Below are positions 12,001 through 20,227 of a DNA stretch of 64,000 bases, in pieces. The notes under the pieces are model-generated. The model made no database searches. It saw only the letters and a program-made list of their open reading frames with translations, and was not told where the DNA came from. How positions within the stretch are numbered: the first letter of the stretch is position 1; each line of letters begins with the position of its first letter. This stretch comes from Arenicola marina (Eukaryota > Annelida > Polychaeta > Arenicolidae), in NCBI GenBank assembly GCA_964019135.1, contig OZ025253.1, forward strand, positions 37,002,548 through 37,066,547. The letters run 5' to 3'. Position numbers and translations under genes: made by a program.

Positions 12001-13731
12001 ATTCCATGTCTTTCTTCGTAAAGAGTAGGGGGTTACCCCCGGGGACATGGCTCCACTCTCCCTTCCTTCTCCCATTGACGCGATAGGACCAAAAGTAGTT
12101 AAAAACGTCCTGAATAACCAGCCAACCAATCGTAAAGTAGGCGTCATTTCCGGTTTGCATATAATTAGATTATCGCCTCCCGATTGGTCAATCGGGGCAC
12201 ACCTTCACAAAGAGCTGCCGCCTGGTTAAGCGGCTATGTCGTGGCTGGCGGTCACTTCTAAATTTTATTGGGAGCTACAGACAGGCCAGAAAAATTCTGT
12301 GTACTTGGGTATTATATGAATCGGTAAAGCAGTGTTAGAGGCCAGGCTGGCGGCTTTTTTTTTAACAGGTGGTGGGTTCGAGCCCAGGTACCTGCATCTG
12401 GTGTAAATTTTATCCAATCCATTTTCATTGTCCCGGGAGGTTTATTGGCCAAATGTAGCCTCCTTATTCCACATAAACGGCAATCAATAGCAACATATCA
12501 TTTCCAGACGCCTCGGGGACGTCAACACGCAGCTGGGATCGGACGGCAGCGTCACCATGTCAGACTCAGTGCTCATCAAGGTGTCCGGAGAGGAGTCCGA
12601 GCCGGAGAAAGACGTCCTCATCTCCTGGTCCCTTCAGGTAACAACTTTGTCCGGGAGTGATCGCCCCGTGGCCGAATGGGTAGCGCGTTAGGCCAGCGAG
12701 GAGTGTGCCCTGTTAGGCCAGCCCAGGCCAGCCCAGGCCAGCCCAGGCCAGCCCAGGCCAGCCCAGGCAAGCCCAGCCCAGGCCAGCCCAGGCCAGCCCA
12801 GGCCAGCCCAGGCCAGCCCAGGCTAGCCCAGCCCAGGCCAGCCCAGGCCAGCCCAGCCCAGGCCATCCCAGGCCAGCCCAGGCCAGCCCAGCCCAGGCCA
12901 TCCCAGGCCAGGCCAGCCCAGGCCAGCCCGGCCAGCCCAGCCAGGCCAGCCCAGGCCAGCCCAGGCCAGCCCAGGCCAGCCCAGGCCAGCTCAGGCCAGC
13001 CCGGCCCAGCCCGGCCCAGGCAAGCCCAGCCCAGGCCAGCCCAGGCCATCCCAGGCCAGGCCAGCCCAGGCCAGCCCAGGCCAGCCCAGCCAGGCCAGCC
13101 CAGGCCAGACCAGCCCAGGCCAGCCAGGCCAGCCCAGGCCAGCCCAGGCCAGCCCAGCCCAGGCCAGCCCAGGCCAGCCCAGGCCAGCCCAGGCCAGCTC
13201 AGGCCAGCCCGGCCCAGCCCGGCCCAGGCAAGCCCAGCCCAGGCCAGCCCAGGCCAGCTCAGGCCAGCCCGGCCCAGGCCAGCCCAGGCCTACATATTAA
13301 ATTAAATGTCTGTAAATTACAGTGACATTGCACGTGAGAGGTGCACGGTGTGATTGCGACCTCCATATCGATCTGCTAGAGTGCAACAATAATGTGGTGA
13401 ACCTCTTTAGAAAATGTTATGTTACCAAATTTGGCAATGAAATGAAAAGAAGCGAACACCCTTCATTAAACTTACGAGGTTCGCGGCGGTTCTAACTATG
13501 CGGTTGAAGCCTTCAATAACTGACATTTGTTGACACACTTGTGAGGTGTTTTCAACTTGATTTGCGTGTCTTTCCCAAGGAAGTGTCTGTCCTTTACCCC
13601 TGCGATCGATTCACTGTTTAATATTGTGATGTGATACTATATATATGTTTCTGTGCTTCCAGGATGAAGACCTCGGATCACAATTGTTGCAGATTCTAGA
13701 ATCCGGTTTCAAAATTCAGGAATCATCCTAG
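3083..13731 (+). CDS. INTS11: Integrator complex subunit 11 (INTS11), 5'-truncated by the window, 15 exons
   Basis: INTS11 is the metallo-beta-lactamase/beta-CASP endonuclease of the nuclear Integrator complex. It cleaves snRNA 3' ends and promoter-proximal nascent transcripts and pairs with INTS9. Exons: 3083-3156, 3504-3615, 4264-4380, 4661-4759, 5455-5628, 6282-6401, 6805-6900, 7246-7368, 7717-7806, 8557-8719, 9458-9568, 10757-10821, 11466-11608, 12508-12637, 13663-13731 (stop TAG). All introns are GT-AG and every phase joins. The 561 residues align along the remembered human protein from RRFPDF to the C-terminus. Visible motifs: HFHLDH zinc site (residues 26-31), [26 protein letters not shown] (motif A), [26 protein letters not shown] and [10 protein letters not shown]. 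One difference near the active region is YFSLGLTEK where human has YFSTGLTEK. The first roughly 42 codons must lie left of position 1. Confidence 0.96.
4925..5275. mobile_element. composite of a decayed tRNA-SINE B, a reversed SINE A tail and one 46-bp-type repeat copy
   Basis: About 4975-5125 carries a SINE B-like body on the + strand, with a B-box-like GGGTTTGAATCC at 5028, a GGGCACCTAAT segment and GGGGAGGT. It is followed from about 5130 by the reversed 3' half of SINE A (TTGGTTGTATATTCAGGACGC, then GGAGAAGGAAGGGAGAG). The end (5245-5275) contains TCTCCGCCAGATGGAG, a single relative of the 46-bp array at 8236-8556. The rest of this INTS11 intron holds nothing else I recognise. Confidence 0.6.
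5629..5965 (+). repeat. 30-bp minisatellite starting at the INTS11 exon donor
   Basis: About ten units of roughly 30 bp with the core CTGGTTGCCATAAGAGTAGC begin within a few bases of the donor of the 5455-5628 exon (AAG|GTGAGG) and degenerate toward 5965. Early units read GCGTGAGA or GCGTGGGA where the boundary reads AAGGTGAGG, so the array appears to copy the junction. Confidence 0.85.
6440..6575 (+). mobile_element. decayed tRNA-derived SINE relic
   Basis: A segment with a B-box-like GGGTTCGAAGCC at 6490 is followed by CCACTTAATTTGTGTTGGCCCAG, laid out like the tRNA-type SINEs elsewhere in the window but strongly diverged. It lies inside the INTS11 intron between 6401 and 6805. Confidence 0.35.
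6955..7240. repeat. AT-rich degenerate repeat in an INTS11 intron
   Basis: Runs of AATTAAA, TTAAACAATTAAAT and a 20-base A-rich tract fill the intron up to five bases before the acceptor of the 7246 exon. The terminal part repeats TTAAACAATTAAATTGG about three times. Confidence 0.8.
8236..8556 (+). repeat. 46-bp tandem array carrying seven copies of an INTS11 splice acceptor
   Basis: The motif TCTCCGCCAG (or close) recurs with its AG ending at 8282, 8326, 8372, 8418, 8464, 8510 and 8556. Spacings are 44, 46, 46, 46, 46 and 46. The last AG is the acceptor of the 8557-8719 coding exon. Several units also copy the first exon bases (GTGGAGGTGAA or GTTGCGGTGAA), so the unit spans the intron-exon junction. 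Confidence 0.93.
8703..9140 (+). repeat. 81-bp tandem array copying the exon end and splice donor of INTS11
   Basis: GATACAGCAAGAGTTCGGTG, the end of the 8557-8719 exon plus its donor, recurs in diverged form at 8784, 8865, 8945, 9024 and 9120. Donor-like GTs fall at 8720 (the one inferred as real), 8801, 8882, 8962 and 9043. Units also share GGTTATTT and GGATGGAGCTGG. The spacing is 81, 81, 80 and 81, so the reading frame continues through the second and third units until TAG at 8917-8919. Confidence 0.92.
10140..10300. mobile_element. possible remnant of a pogo/Tigger-like DNA transposon end
   Basis: The stretch has repeated ATCCGAC-type words (TTTACCCGAC, TTAATCCGACA, TTTATCCGACC) starting with AATCAAACCCCG, typical in style of Tigger/pogo terminal regions. 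No transposase is visible. It sits in the 9569-10756 INTS11 intron just before a SINE insertion. Confidence 0.3.
10304..10573 (+). mobile_element. tRNA-derived SINE A, full length
   Basis: The head GCGCGATAGCTCAGTGGGCT contains an RNA polymerase III A-box-like TAGCTCAGTGGG, with a B-box GGTTCGAGCCC at about 10391. The body contains TTTCTTCGTAAA, GGGGGACATGGCTCCACTC and GCGTCCTGAATA, and the tail is a CCAA repeat. A 9-bp target-site duplication CCGACCAAT flanks it at 10295-10303 and 10574-10582. Confidence 0.9.
11873..12134 (+). mobile_element. tRNA-derived SINE A, full length
   Basis: Same family as the 10304 copy: head GATAGCTCAGTGGGCTAGAG, B-box-like GGTTCGCGCCC, body with TTTCTTCGTAAAGAGTAGGG and a CCAACCAAT tail. 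A possible 7-bp duplication AAGTAGG lies at 11867-11873 and 12135-12141. It is inside the INTS11 intron between 11608 and 12508. Confidence 0.88.
12345..12480 (+). mobile_element. decayed SINE B-like copy
   Basis: GGTGGGTTCGAGCCCAGG (B-box), then TTTTATCCAATCC, CCCGGGAGGTTTATTGGCC and TAGCCTCCTTATTCC follow the order of the SINE B copies at 14403 and 29982. The 5' head is not clean. It ends close to the branch-point region of the exon at 12508. Confidence 0.45.
12660..13295 (+). repeat. GC-rich 10-bp minisatellite grown from a tRNA-like head
   Basis: A tRNA-like start, GCCCCGTGGCCGAATGGGTA followed by GCGCGTTAGGCC (12662-12694), leads into about 590 bp of GGCCAGCCCA units with shorter interspersed CAGCCCA variants. 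A larger block (about 12890-13040) recurs near 13045-13290. Several frames are open on both strands because the sequence has almost no T or A for stop codons. It is intronic, ending well before the last INTS11 exon. Confidence 0.9.
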
Positions 13732-14000
13732 CGAAAACATTCTGTACTCTGTACATGTCGCGTCCGGATGCGTGACGTCATCATGGAATTGTGACGTCAT
13801 TATAGATTCGTGACGTCATCATGGATTTGTGACGTCATCATAGATTCGTGACGTCATCATGGATCTGTGACGTCATCATGGATTCATTATGGAGTTGTGA
13901 CTTCATCATGGATATGTGATGTCATCATGGATATGTGACGTCATCATGGATCATGGCCAATCATAATGGATTCGTGACGTCATCATATAGATCTCTCACT
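13732..14000 (+). repeat. TGACGTCA-rich repeat in the INTS11 3' UTR
   Basis: Directly after the INTS11 stop, about nine copies of a 19-20-bp unit GTGACGTCATCATGGATTCG lie between 13775 and 13985. Most contain the perfect palindrome TGACGTCA, the CRE/ATF core. Placement in the 3' UTR follows from the absence of an earlier AATAAA. Confidence 0.85.
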
Positions 14001-14269
14001 GCCTGGTGTTAGGATTTTGATACCTGTCTGGAGCACTCCAGATTATACAATGAATTACCTATATCGGATCGACAAGGAGCTGGCACGGCTCGTATCCCGA
14101 ACGCTGTCTTCACCAGTCATCTGGTCGTCGGTCATAACGTGTCTGTACTGATCCATGTTCAGTGGAATCTTCCCGATTGGAGATGAACTGTGGACTGCAA
14201 TCTCCTGCCAAACTGTTGTGCTTTGTAGATATGTTCAAGTCTTTTATTCCGTATCTTTAAGAATGAAAT

Positions 14270-14595
14270 CGGGATTAGTGGCTAATGCACTAGGCCGCAG
14301 GTCCTGGGTTCGAATCCCGCCCTGGGTGGCTAATGATGAGCATGTTTTAGCCACTCGTCATTCATGGTCGCGAGAGGTTCCTTTGCCCACTCTATCCTGT
14401 GTGGGGGGCCTCCCTGGTGTAGTGGTTAGCGCACTAGACCGCAGATCAATAGGTCCTGGGTTCGAATCCGGGCTCGGGCACCTAATCTGGGGCATGTTTC
14501 ATGCCTTCATCCTTCATCGTCTCGGGAGGTTCCTTGGCCCAATTTAGCCTGTATGTGCACAAAAGTGGCCTAAAACACCAACATTCCATTCCTAT
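14270..14595 (+). mobile_element. two tandem tRNA-derived SINE B copies
   Basis: A diverged copy (14270-14400: TTAGTGGCTAATGCACTAGG, then GGGTTCGAATCCC) is followed by a well-preserved copy (about 14403-14595: CTCCCTGGTGTAGTGGTTAG, GGGTTCGAATCC, GGGGCATGTTTCAT, CTCGGGAGGTTCCTTGGCCC, GTGCACAAAAGTGGCCTAAA, then a CATTCCATTCC tail). The head resembles a tRNA with A-box and B-box promoter elements. Confidence 0.85.
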
Positions 14596-14859
14596 CCTGT
14601 GTGTGCACAAAGGCGACCAATTCGTGTGAATGAAAGGAGCGTTCTGGACTGCGGAATAGCGTCTTCCTAGCGTGTTAATGTCAAACCCTGATCGTCACCC
14701 GTTTCTATTATACGACTAAAATAGTCACACCGTGTTTCTTTGTTACATAGTTTTATGTATGAAAAATGGAAATTCACCACGCGCAAGTCGCCCCTTTGTC
14801 AGCACAGGACACCCAAGAACCCCCCTCTCCCTCTCCCTCCCCCCTCCCCCCCTATCATC

Positions 14860-15355
14860 GCCTTTTCAACACCCTGGATCAAACCTTGAAGCGTCCTAAC
14901 TGCCTGGCACAATCTGGATCAAACCTTGAAGCGTCCTAACTGCCTGGCACAAATTGGATCAAATCTTGAAGCGTCCTAACTGCCTGGCACAATCTGGATG
15001 AACCTTGAAGCGTCCTAACTGCCTGGCACAATCTGGATCAAATTTTGAAGCTTAATAACTGCCTGGCACAATCTGGATCAAACCTTGAAGCGTCCTAACT
15101 GCCTGGCACAATCTGGATCAAATTTTGAAGCTTAATAACTGCCTGGCACAATCTGGATCAAACCTTGAAGCGTCCTAACTGCCTGGCACAATCTGGATCA
15201 AATTTTGAAGCTTTATAACTGCCTGGCACAATCTGGATCAAACCTTGAAGCGTCCTAACTGCCTGGCACAATCTGGATCAAATTTTGAAGCTTAATAACT
15301 GCCTAACCGAACCTGGATCAAACCTTGAAGCATCCCTACTGCCTGGCCCAATGCG
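14860..15355 (+). repeat. 40-bp minisatellite with an 80-bp higher-order period
   Basis: About twelve units read ATCTGGATCAAACCTTGAAG followed by CGTCCTAACTGCCTGGCACA. From about 15030 the variant AATTTTGAAGCTTAATAACT alternates with the CGTCCTAACT type, giving an 80-bp alternation and implying amplification in dimers. Confidence 0.92.
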
Positions 15356-15662
15356 TGTTTTACAACCTTCTGCCCAACCTTAAACTGTGTGTCAATATTT
15401 GTTCTACGCTGTTCCAAATGGCCGCCTGGTTAAGACTTAACTGGCCACATGGATCATGATTACGAAATGAGGCCGTTATGCTGGTCAGGTGTTGAGAGAC
15501 ACTTACGAGTATGGCGACATGGCTGTCAGTGGGTGCTTCGGTGAAGTGCGCGGAGAGGTACGTATGGGATCTGATTGGTCGGGAAGTTTGTTTTCGGACC
15601 AATAGTAATGTTCGTATCATGGCCAATCGTTGTAAATATACATCTTGTACTTTATGTGGTGA

Positions 15663-15668
15663 AATAAA
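15663..15668 (+). terminator. candidate polyadenylation signal for INTS11
   Basis: AATAAA is the first canonical hexamer I find on the + strand after the INTS11 stop. It is about 1.93 kb downstream, so a variant signal closer to the stop is possible. Confidence 0.3.
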
Positions 15669-16409
15669 ATGTCTGATTATATGGATCTTTTGTGGCTATG
15701 TCCTGTCCAATGTTTTGGTGTTCTGTATAGAACCGTAAGCGTTATTCTTACTGGAGCACGTGTTGCCTACCTTCTTCACTCCAGGATTAAATTCGGAATT
15801 TATTTTTGGGGGGCGGGGGGGGGCTGAGGAAGCGAGGAAGATGCATGGAGAGTGGGCATTTCATGTGCCCCCCCCCCCCACCGTCCCGTCCGCTATCTCC
15901 CCTCCTGTACTCTCATTATTAATGGCTCTCCCTACTCTCTATTGTCAGTTTTAGAACCTCCCTCCGTCGTAAGATTGGTCTTATATTCCGGTGGCAGAAG
16001 CTCTTTTTTTTACTTTGATGGTAGAACTGATCACATTTCCGGAGTATTGACATTGTCCTCCTTGGGGATAGTATTTTATGGCGATATGTTAAAATGGCCG
16101 TTACTGAAATGTTTGTCTGACGTGGTTGGCTTGGCTTGGCTACAAATTCCCCCATTTATTTGTTGACACCTTTTCAACGACGGCAATCTTCAATTGTTAC
16201 CGTAATCAAATTTGGTATTTATAAGTTTAGCTACAGAAATCCCAAGTCTTAACATGTTCATTATGGGCGAATTATAATAGTACAAAAACGGCTTCTCGAA
16301 GTTGATTTTAAAATGTTGCCGTAATTACGTAGTAAATGTTACACAAGATCCGTGATAAAGAGCACCGACGATAATACTGGTCATACGGGCATTGCCACAC
16401 CGGATGCAG

Positions 16410-16666
16410 GGGCCGGCGCGACAGCTCAGCGGGCTAGAGCGCTCGCATTGAGTGCTCTGGTCACCTGAGAGCCGAACGGCACGTGGGTCGGTGGTTCGAG
16501 CCCTGCTGTGACCATGTCTATGTGGTCGCAGGATACAGATGCCATGTCTTTCTTCGTAAAGAGTAGGGAGTTACCCCCGGGGACATGGCTCCACTCTCCC
16601 TTCCTTCTCCCGTTGACGCGATATGACCAAAAGTAGTTAAAGCGTCCTGAATAATCAACCAACCAG
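16410..16666 (+). mobile_element. SINE A with perfect 11-bp target-site duplication
   Basis: Complete SINE A: GGCCGGCGCGACAGCTCAG head, GGTTCGAGCCC B-box, TTTCTTCGTAAAGAGTAGGG body and CAACCAACC tail. The duplication ACCGGATGCAG sits at 16399-16409 and 16667-16677, an undamaged footprint of a retrotransposed insertion and a sign that this family moved recently. Confidence 0.95.
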
Positions 16667-16679
16667 ACCGGATGCAGAC

Positions 16680-19570
16680 ATCGCCGGCCATAGGGTAACC
16701 ACACGGCACGAAAATCCCATTGATACTTGGTCATTTGTGGTCTTGTTATCTCAAGGAGGGCATTTCCACGGCGGCCATTTTGACTTTGTTCTTCCGTAAA
16801 TATTATCCAAGGGTCAAAATAGTTCATGCGGTGGGGATATAACCAATTGAGGAATTATATTGTCAGAAAAAGCAGCAAAACCTTATATAACGCCATTCTG
16901 TCTGTGGCCTACCATGAAATGATTTATTAATTAAATGGTAGAAACGTATTGGGAAGTGGCGAAATACATCGCTTAAGTTTAGTAACACAACACGAAAGCC
17001 GAAATGGATGGCTCTGCTCCGAGACCCCCCCCCCCCCACCGCCCCCTCCCTCTCGACGAATCCGGAGCATTTTGCCACCTATCTTCATGTCATTACCCCC
17101 ACGTGGTTCCTTGTTTAGACTTGTTTAACCTATTGGTGAATAAAGGTTGCATAAAACGCCAATTCCCTGATGTTTCCTGCCTGACGTCCTTCGCGGGAAA
17201 AGACACCAAATCCACTTGTGTCCAACAAGGCAAACATGTTACGAAACATACGTGTCTCGATTACCTTTGACGGGAACGTGAATTTGATTACAATTTATTT
17301 TATGGGATCGTAAATGTCAATTAAACGTCGAGTAGTTTAGCAAACGCGACTTAGTTAGGTCGATGCTCATGCATGTTAACTTGTTCTCTGCTATCTTATT
17401 TCACAGGTTTGGAAGGGGGTGCGGCGTGATGAGTCATCATCGAGTTAGCGACTGAATGCGAATATTTTCAGAGAGAACAAAAACAGTGGCTTAAGGCGGG
17501 GGGAGTGGGGGGGGGGATATGCCCCTCTGAATCGTGAATCCCCAAGAATTACAGAGAGTAACATCAAATCTCAACGACGATGACTGCTCAAAACCGGGCG
17601 CGATTTTTTTTTTGTGATATCGCGAATATTGAGAAATGCAAAAAGACTTCTAATGATCGTGGTAAGTAGGGAAATGGTCTTCGCGTTCAGCCAGGAATTG
17701 TACGGATAACAATCTCCAAATGTTGCCAACGGCTAATCGAGGATCTCCAAGAGTTCCTGGATGCTAATCGCGGAGATCGGAAAAGGTATCCCCCGCCCAC
17801 CCTAAGGCTTAAGACAAAAAATTCATTATGTGAAGTTGATTGCGTTAACGCATGCGCGGGACATAAATATATGAGGGCAAAATACAGACAGAAATGAAAA
17901 TTGGAAGAAAGAAACTAAACTGTATAGGGATTGACTCACGGCACAAACGAATAAAAGTCATGCAAAGGAGATTCATTGCGTCATTATCATAAAATAGAAT
18001 TTTCGGTGTCGCTAGCGGCAGTGCTCGGTTGATGCCTTCCGTTGGCACTAGAGGGCGTGTTGGCTGTACATGTCTGTCCCGCAGTCATTAAGGCTTTACC
18101 TACTAATGTCTGGCCGCCATTAACGTCAAATATCGCCACTCAAGGCAAACCAAGGCACCATTACGGCGCTAATTGGGAATAGATTAGCCTTTTAACGATT
18201 TTTGTTTTCATTTCGGGGTTTTGTTCAATAGCTCGACTTTCTACATTCTTTTTTGGAAATGTGGGTTTTGTGGATCGCACGCGACATGGATAAATCGGTC
18301 TCACTCGTCGAATGGACGTTTCGTCGGAAGCCCAAACAGACCGCTATAACGAGCGGGAAAGGCACGATACATGTCCAGAGCTGGTTGGCGTGACAATAGG
18401 TCTATATACTCAGAGAAGGGCACTTAGTCTAGCAGAGTGGTCGGTTTGTATGTAATATGCAGCCGGTGTTCTGAAAGCTAAGTGTATGTTGTGACAATGA
18501 ACGGCTTTGTGCCGGTTAAAAATCGATATATTTAGTTGTATGTGTTAATATATTCGATGGTGACTCCAGACGGTGGTAGAAGGGGATGTGGGTGGGGTGG
18601 GATGTTGTGCCGGTGGGCCACGGGGATGTGGTCGCTTAATTTACATGCATTCACAAGCTAGCATGCGATGTGAATGTCAGGATATGTTTGAGCGTGCCCC
18701 CCCCCTTTCTATGTGCCCCACCCCCCCCCCTTTTCAAATTATGTGCACCATGGTTACCTACGTCTCAGGCTTTTACACGCATTTTTATGTCCTTGTGCCC
18801 TCCCCCCCCCCCCCCCCCACACTTTGTGCCCTACATTCCTGCACACGACCCTGGGCAGAGTACAATGTTACAGAGTACAAGATATTTAAAGATATATTTC
18901 CCGCCAATTAAACAAAATCTGCCTAGGATATTGATTCCAAATGAAAGGTCGGCATTCACATTTAACACATTACATTAACATTACAAGTGTAATTAGTGTA
19001 ACATTTGCCCAAGATGGTTCGGCTAAACCGACCAGAAAAGACATATTTTGCATGGAAGCTTACCGTATATACGTTGGAAGCTATAGCGTACTACGTCACA
19101 ACAGATTTGGGAATAGTTCTCCAGTTTATCACACTATTTTATGGATGTTAAGCGGGCTCTGGCAATGAATTTCACGGATAATTAGGTGATAAGAATATAT
19201 ACCTTTTGCATTAATTATGCCATATTATGTTAGCTTGAAGCATGGTACATATAGGTCGAATGCCGCCCCCCATCGACTATATTAAGTGATATCTATATAT
19301 ATTCGGAACGAGTACAATTTAAATATGTATATATATATATATTATATATATATTATGTGTGTGAGAATGAAACGATCTAGTTCACACGCGGACCGGATTT
19401 CATTTGTAAATATGTTTAGACAACAATAATTTACTATGAAATACCTTAAGTATTAAGTATTAACAAACTTAGTATTTTAAATGCAAATAGGCCTGTAGGA
19501 TATTTAGGTCCAATATATATGAGCTCAGTCGTGAATTGAATAACGATACAGCCCACTAAGTGAATATAGG
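16680..19570. other. intergenic stretch without recognisable genes
   Basis: Between the SINE and the 3' end of the - strand neuropeptide gene I see homopolymer C runs (17021, 18700, 18725, 18805), a TATATA tract near 19325 and short chance ORFs in low-complexity sequence. No exon with homology or a paired splice signal was recognised. A CTCF-like GGCACTAGAGGGCGTGTTG lies near 18044. Confidence 0.5.
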
Positions 19571-19571
19571 T

Positions 19572-19577
19572 TTTATT
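19572..19577 (-). terminator. candidate polyadenylation signal of the neuropeptide gene
   Basis: TTTATT on the + strand reads AATAAA on the - strand, about 495 bp past the stop codon at 20072. It is the nearest canonical signal I noticed. Confidence 0.35.
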
Positions 19578-20071
19578 TCGAGAAAGTACAAGTGAACCTA
19601 TTTCCGCGAAATAATATGTCCAAAATGCCAAGAATTACTTCTTGCAATTCATATGATAAAAAGCCACCTTTGCTGCGGGCCGGTCTCATTTTTTAGCATT
19701 AATTTTGACCGCGTATATATATATCTATTGATATTTGGTCTGATCTTAACGAAAGGAATACTGCGGTTATCTGACGGCTACCGCACCGAATAAACTTACT
19801 ACCAATCCCGTCTAGGATACCAAACCCCAGGGATTGTTTTCAATACAATCTTGTACTATATAACTTCACGTTTTATCCATCAAGCCTCTCTTCAAGAAAA
19901 ATTGATTGATGAATTTCGGGTGGAACAATGTCCAAATTGATGACGTGCTACGCGAATGAAAACGTGGGTCGTATTTCACACTCAGCTGTGACGAGTGGGC
20001 CTGGCAGCGTCGATCTGATATGACTCATTAACGTCATATCAAAAAGGCTGGTACCCCAGCTCCAGAAGAAG

Positions 20072-20227
20072 CTAGTAGCAGGATACCAGCGACCAGTAGC
20101 ATGGTTTCGTCTTCTTGTACGTCTTCACGCCTCTCTTTAACGAGTCCTCAGCATCGGGGTCACTGAGTGCATTCACCAGCAGGTCAAACAGACTGGGTTC
20201 GCCGGGGGACGACTGGTGGGGCTGCAG
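20072..20227 (-). CDS. terminal exon with the mature C-x6-C peptide
   Basis: The acceptor reads CTCTATTTCAG|CTGCAG. There are 51 codons and a TAG stop at 20074-20072. The acidic spacer LFDLLVNALSDPDAEDSL precedes a dibasic KR site, and the 19-residue product GVKTYKKTKPCYWSLVSCY follows. An internal KK could yield a shorter TKPCYWSLVSCY. The exon is too short and ATG-less to appear as an ordinary ORF. A disulfide between the two cysteines is expected from the family. Confidence 0.8.
   Translation of the reverse strand: MQPHQSSPGEPSLFDLLVNALSDPDAEDSLKRGVKTYKKTKPCYWSLVSCY

Noticed and set aside
12618-13305. Long GC-rich ORFs on both strands (Pro/Ala/Gln- or Trp/Ala/Gly-rich)
   Set aside because: Low-complexity GGCCAGCCCA array with nearly no stop codons possible; intronic in INTS11.
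20072-20227. Urotensin II or vertebrate-type somatostatin as identity of the CYWSLVSCY peptide
   Set aside because: Urotensin II has a C-x4-C ring and vertebrate somatostatin a C-x10-C ring with FFWKT; here the ring is C-x6-C, which fits the allatostatin-C type better.
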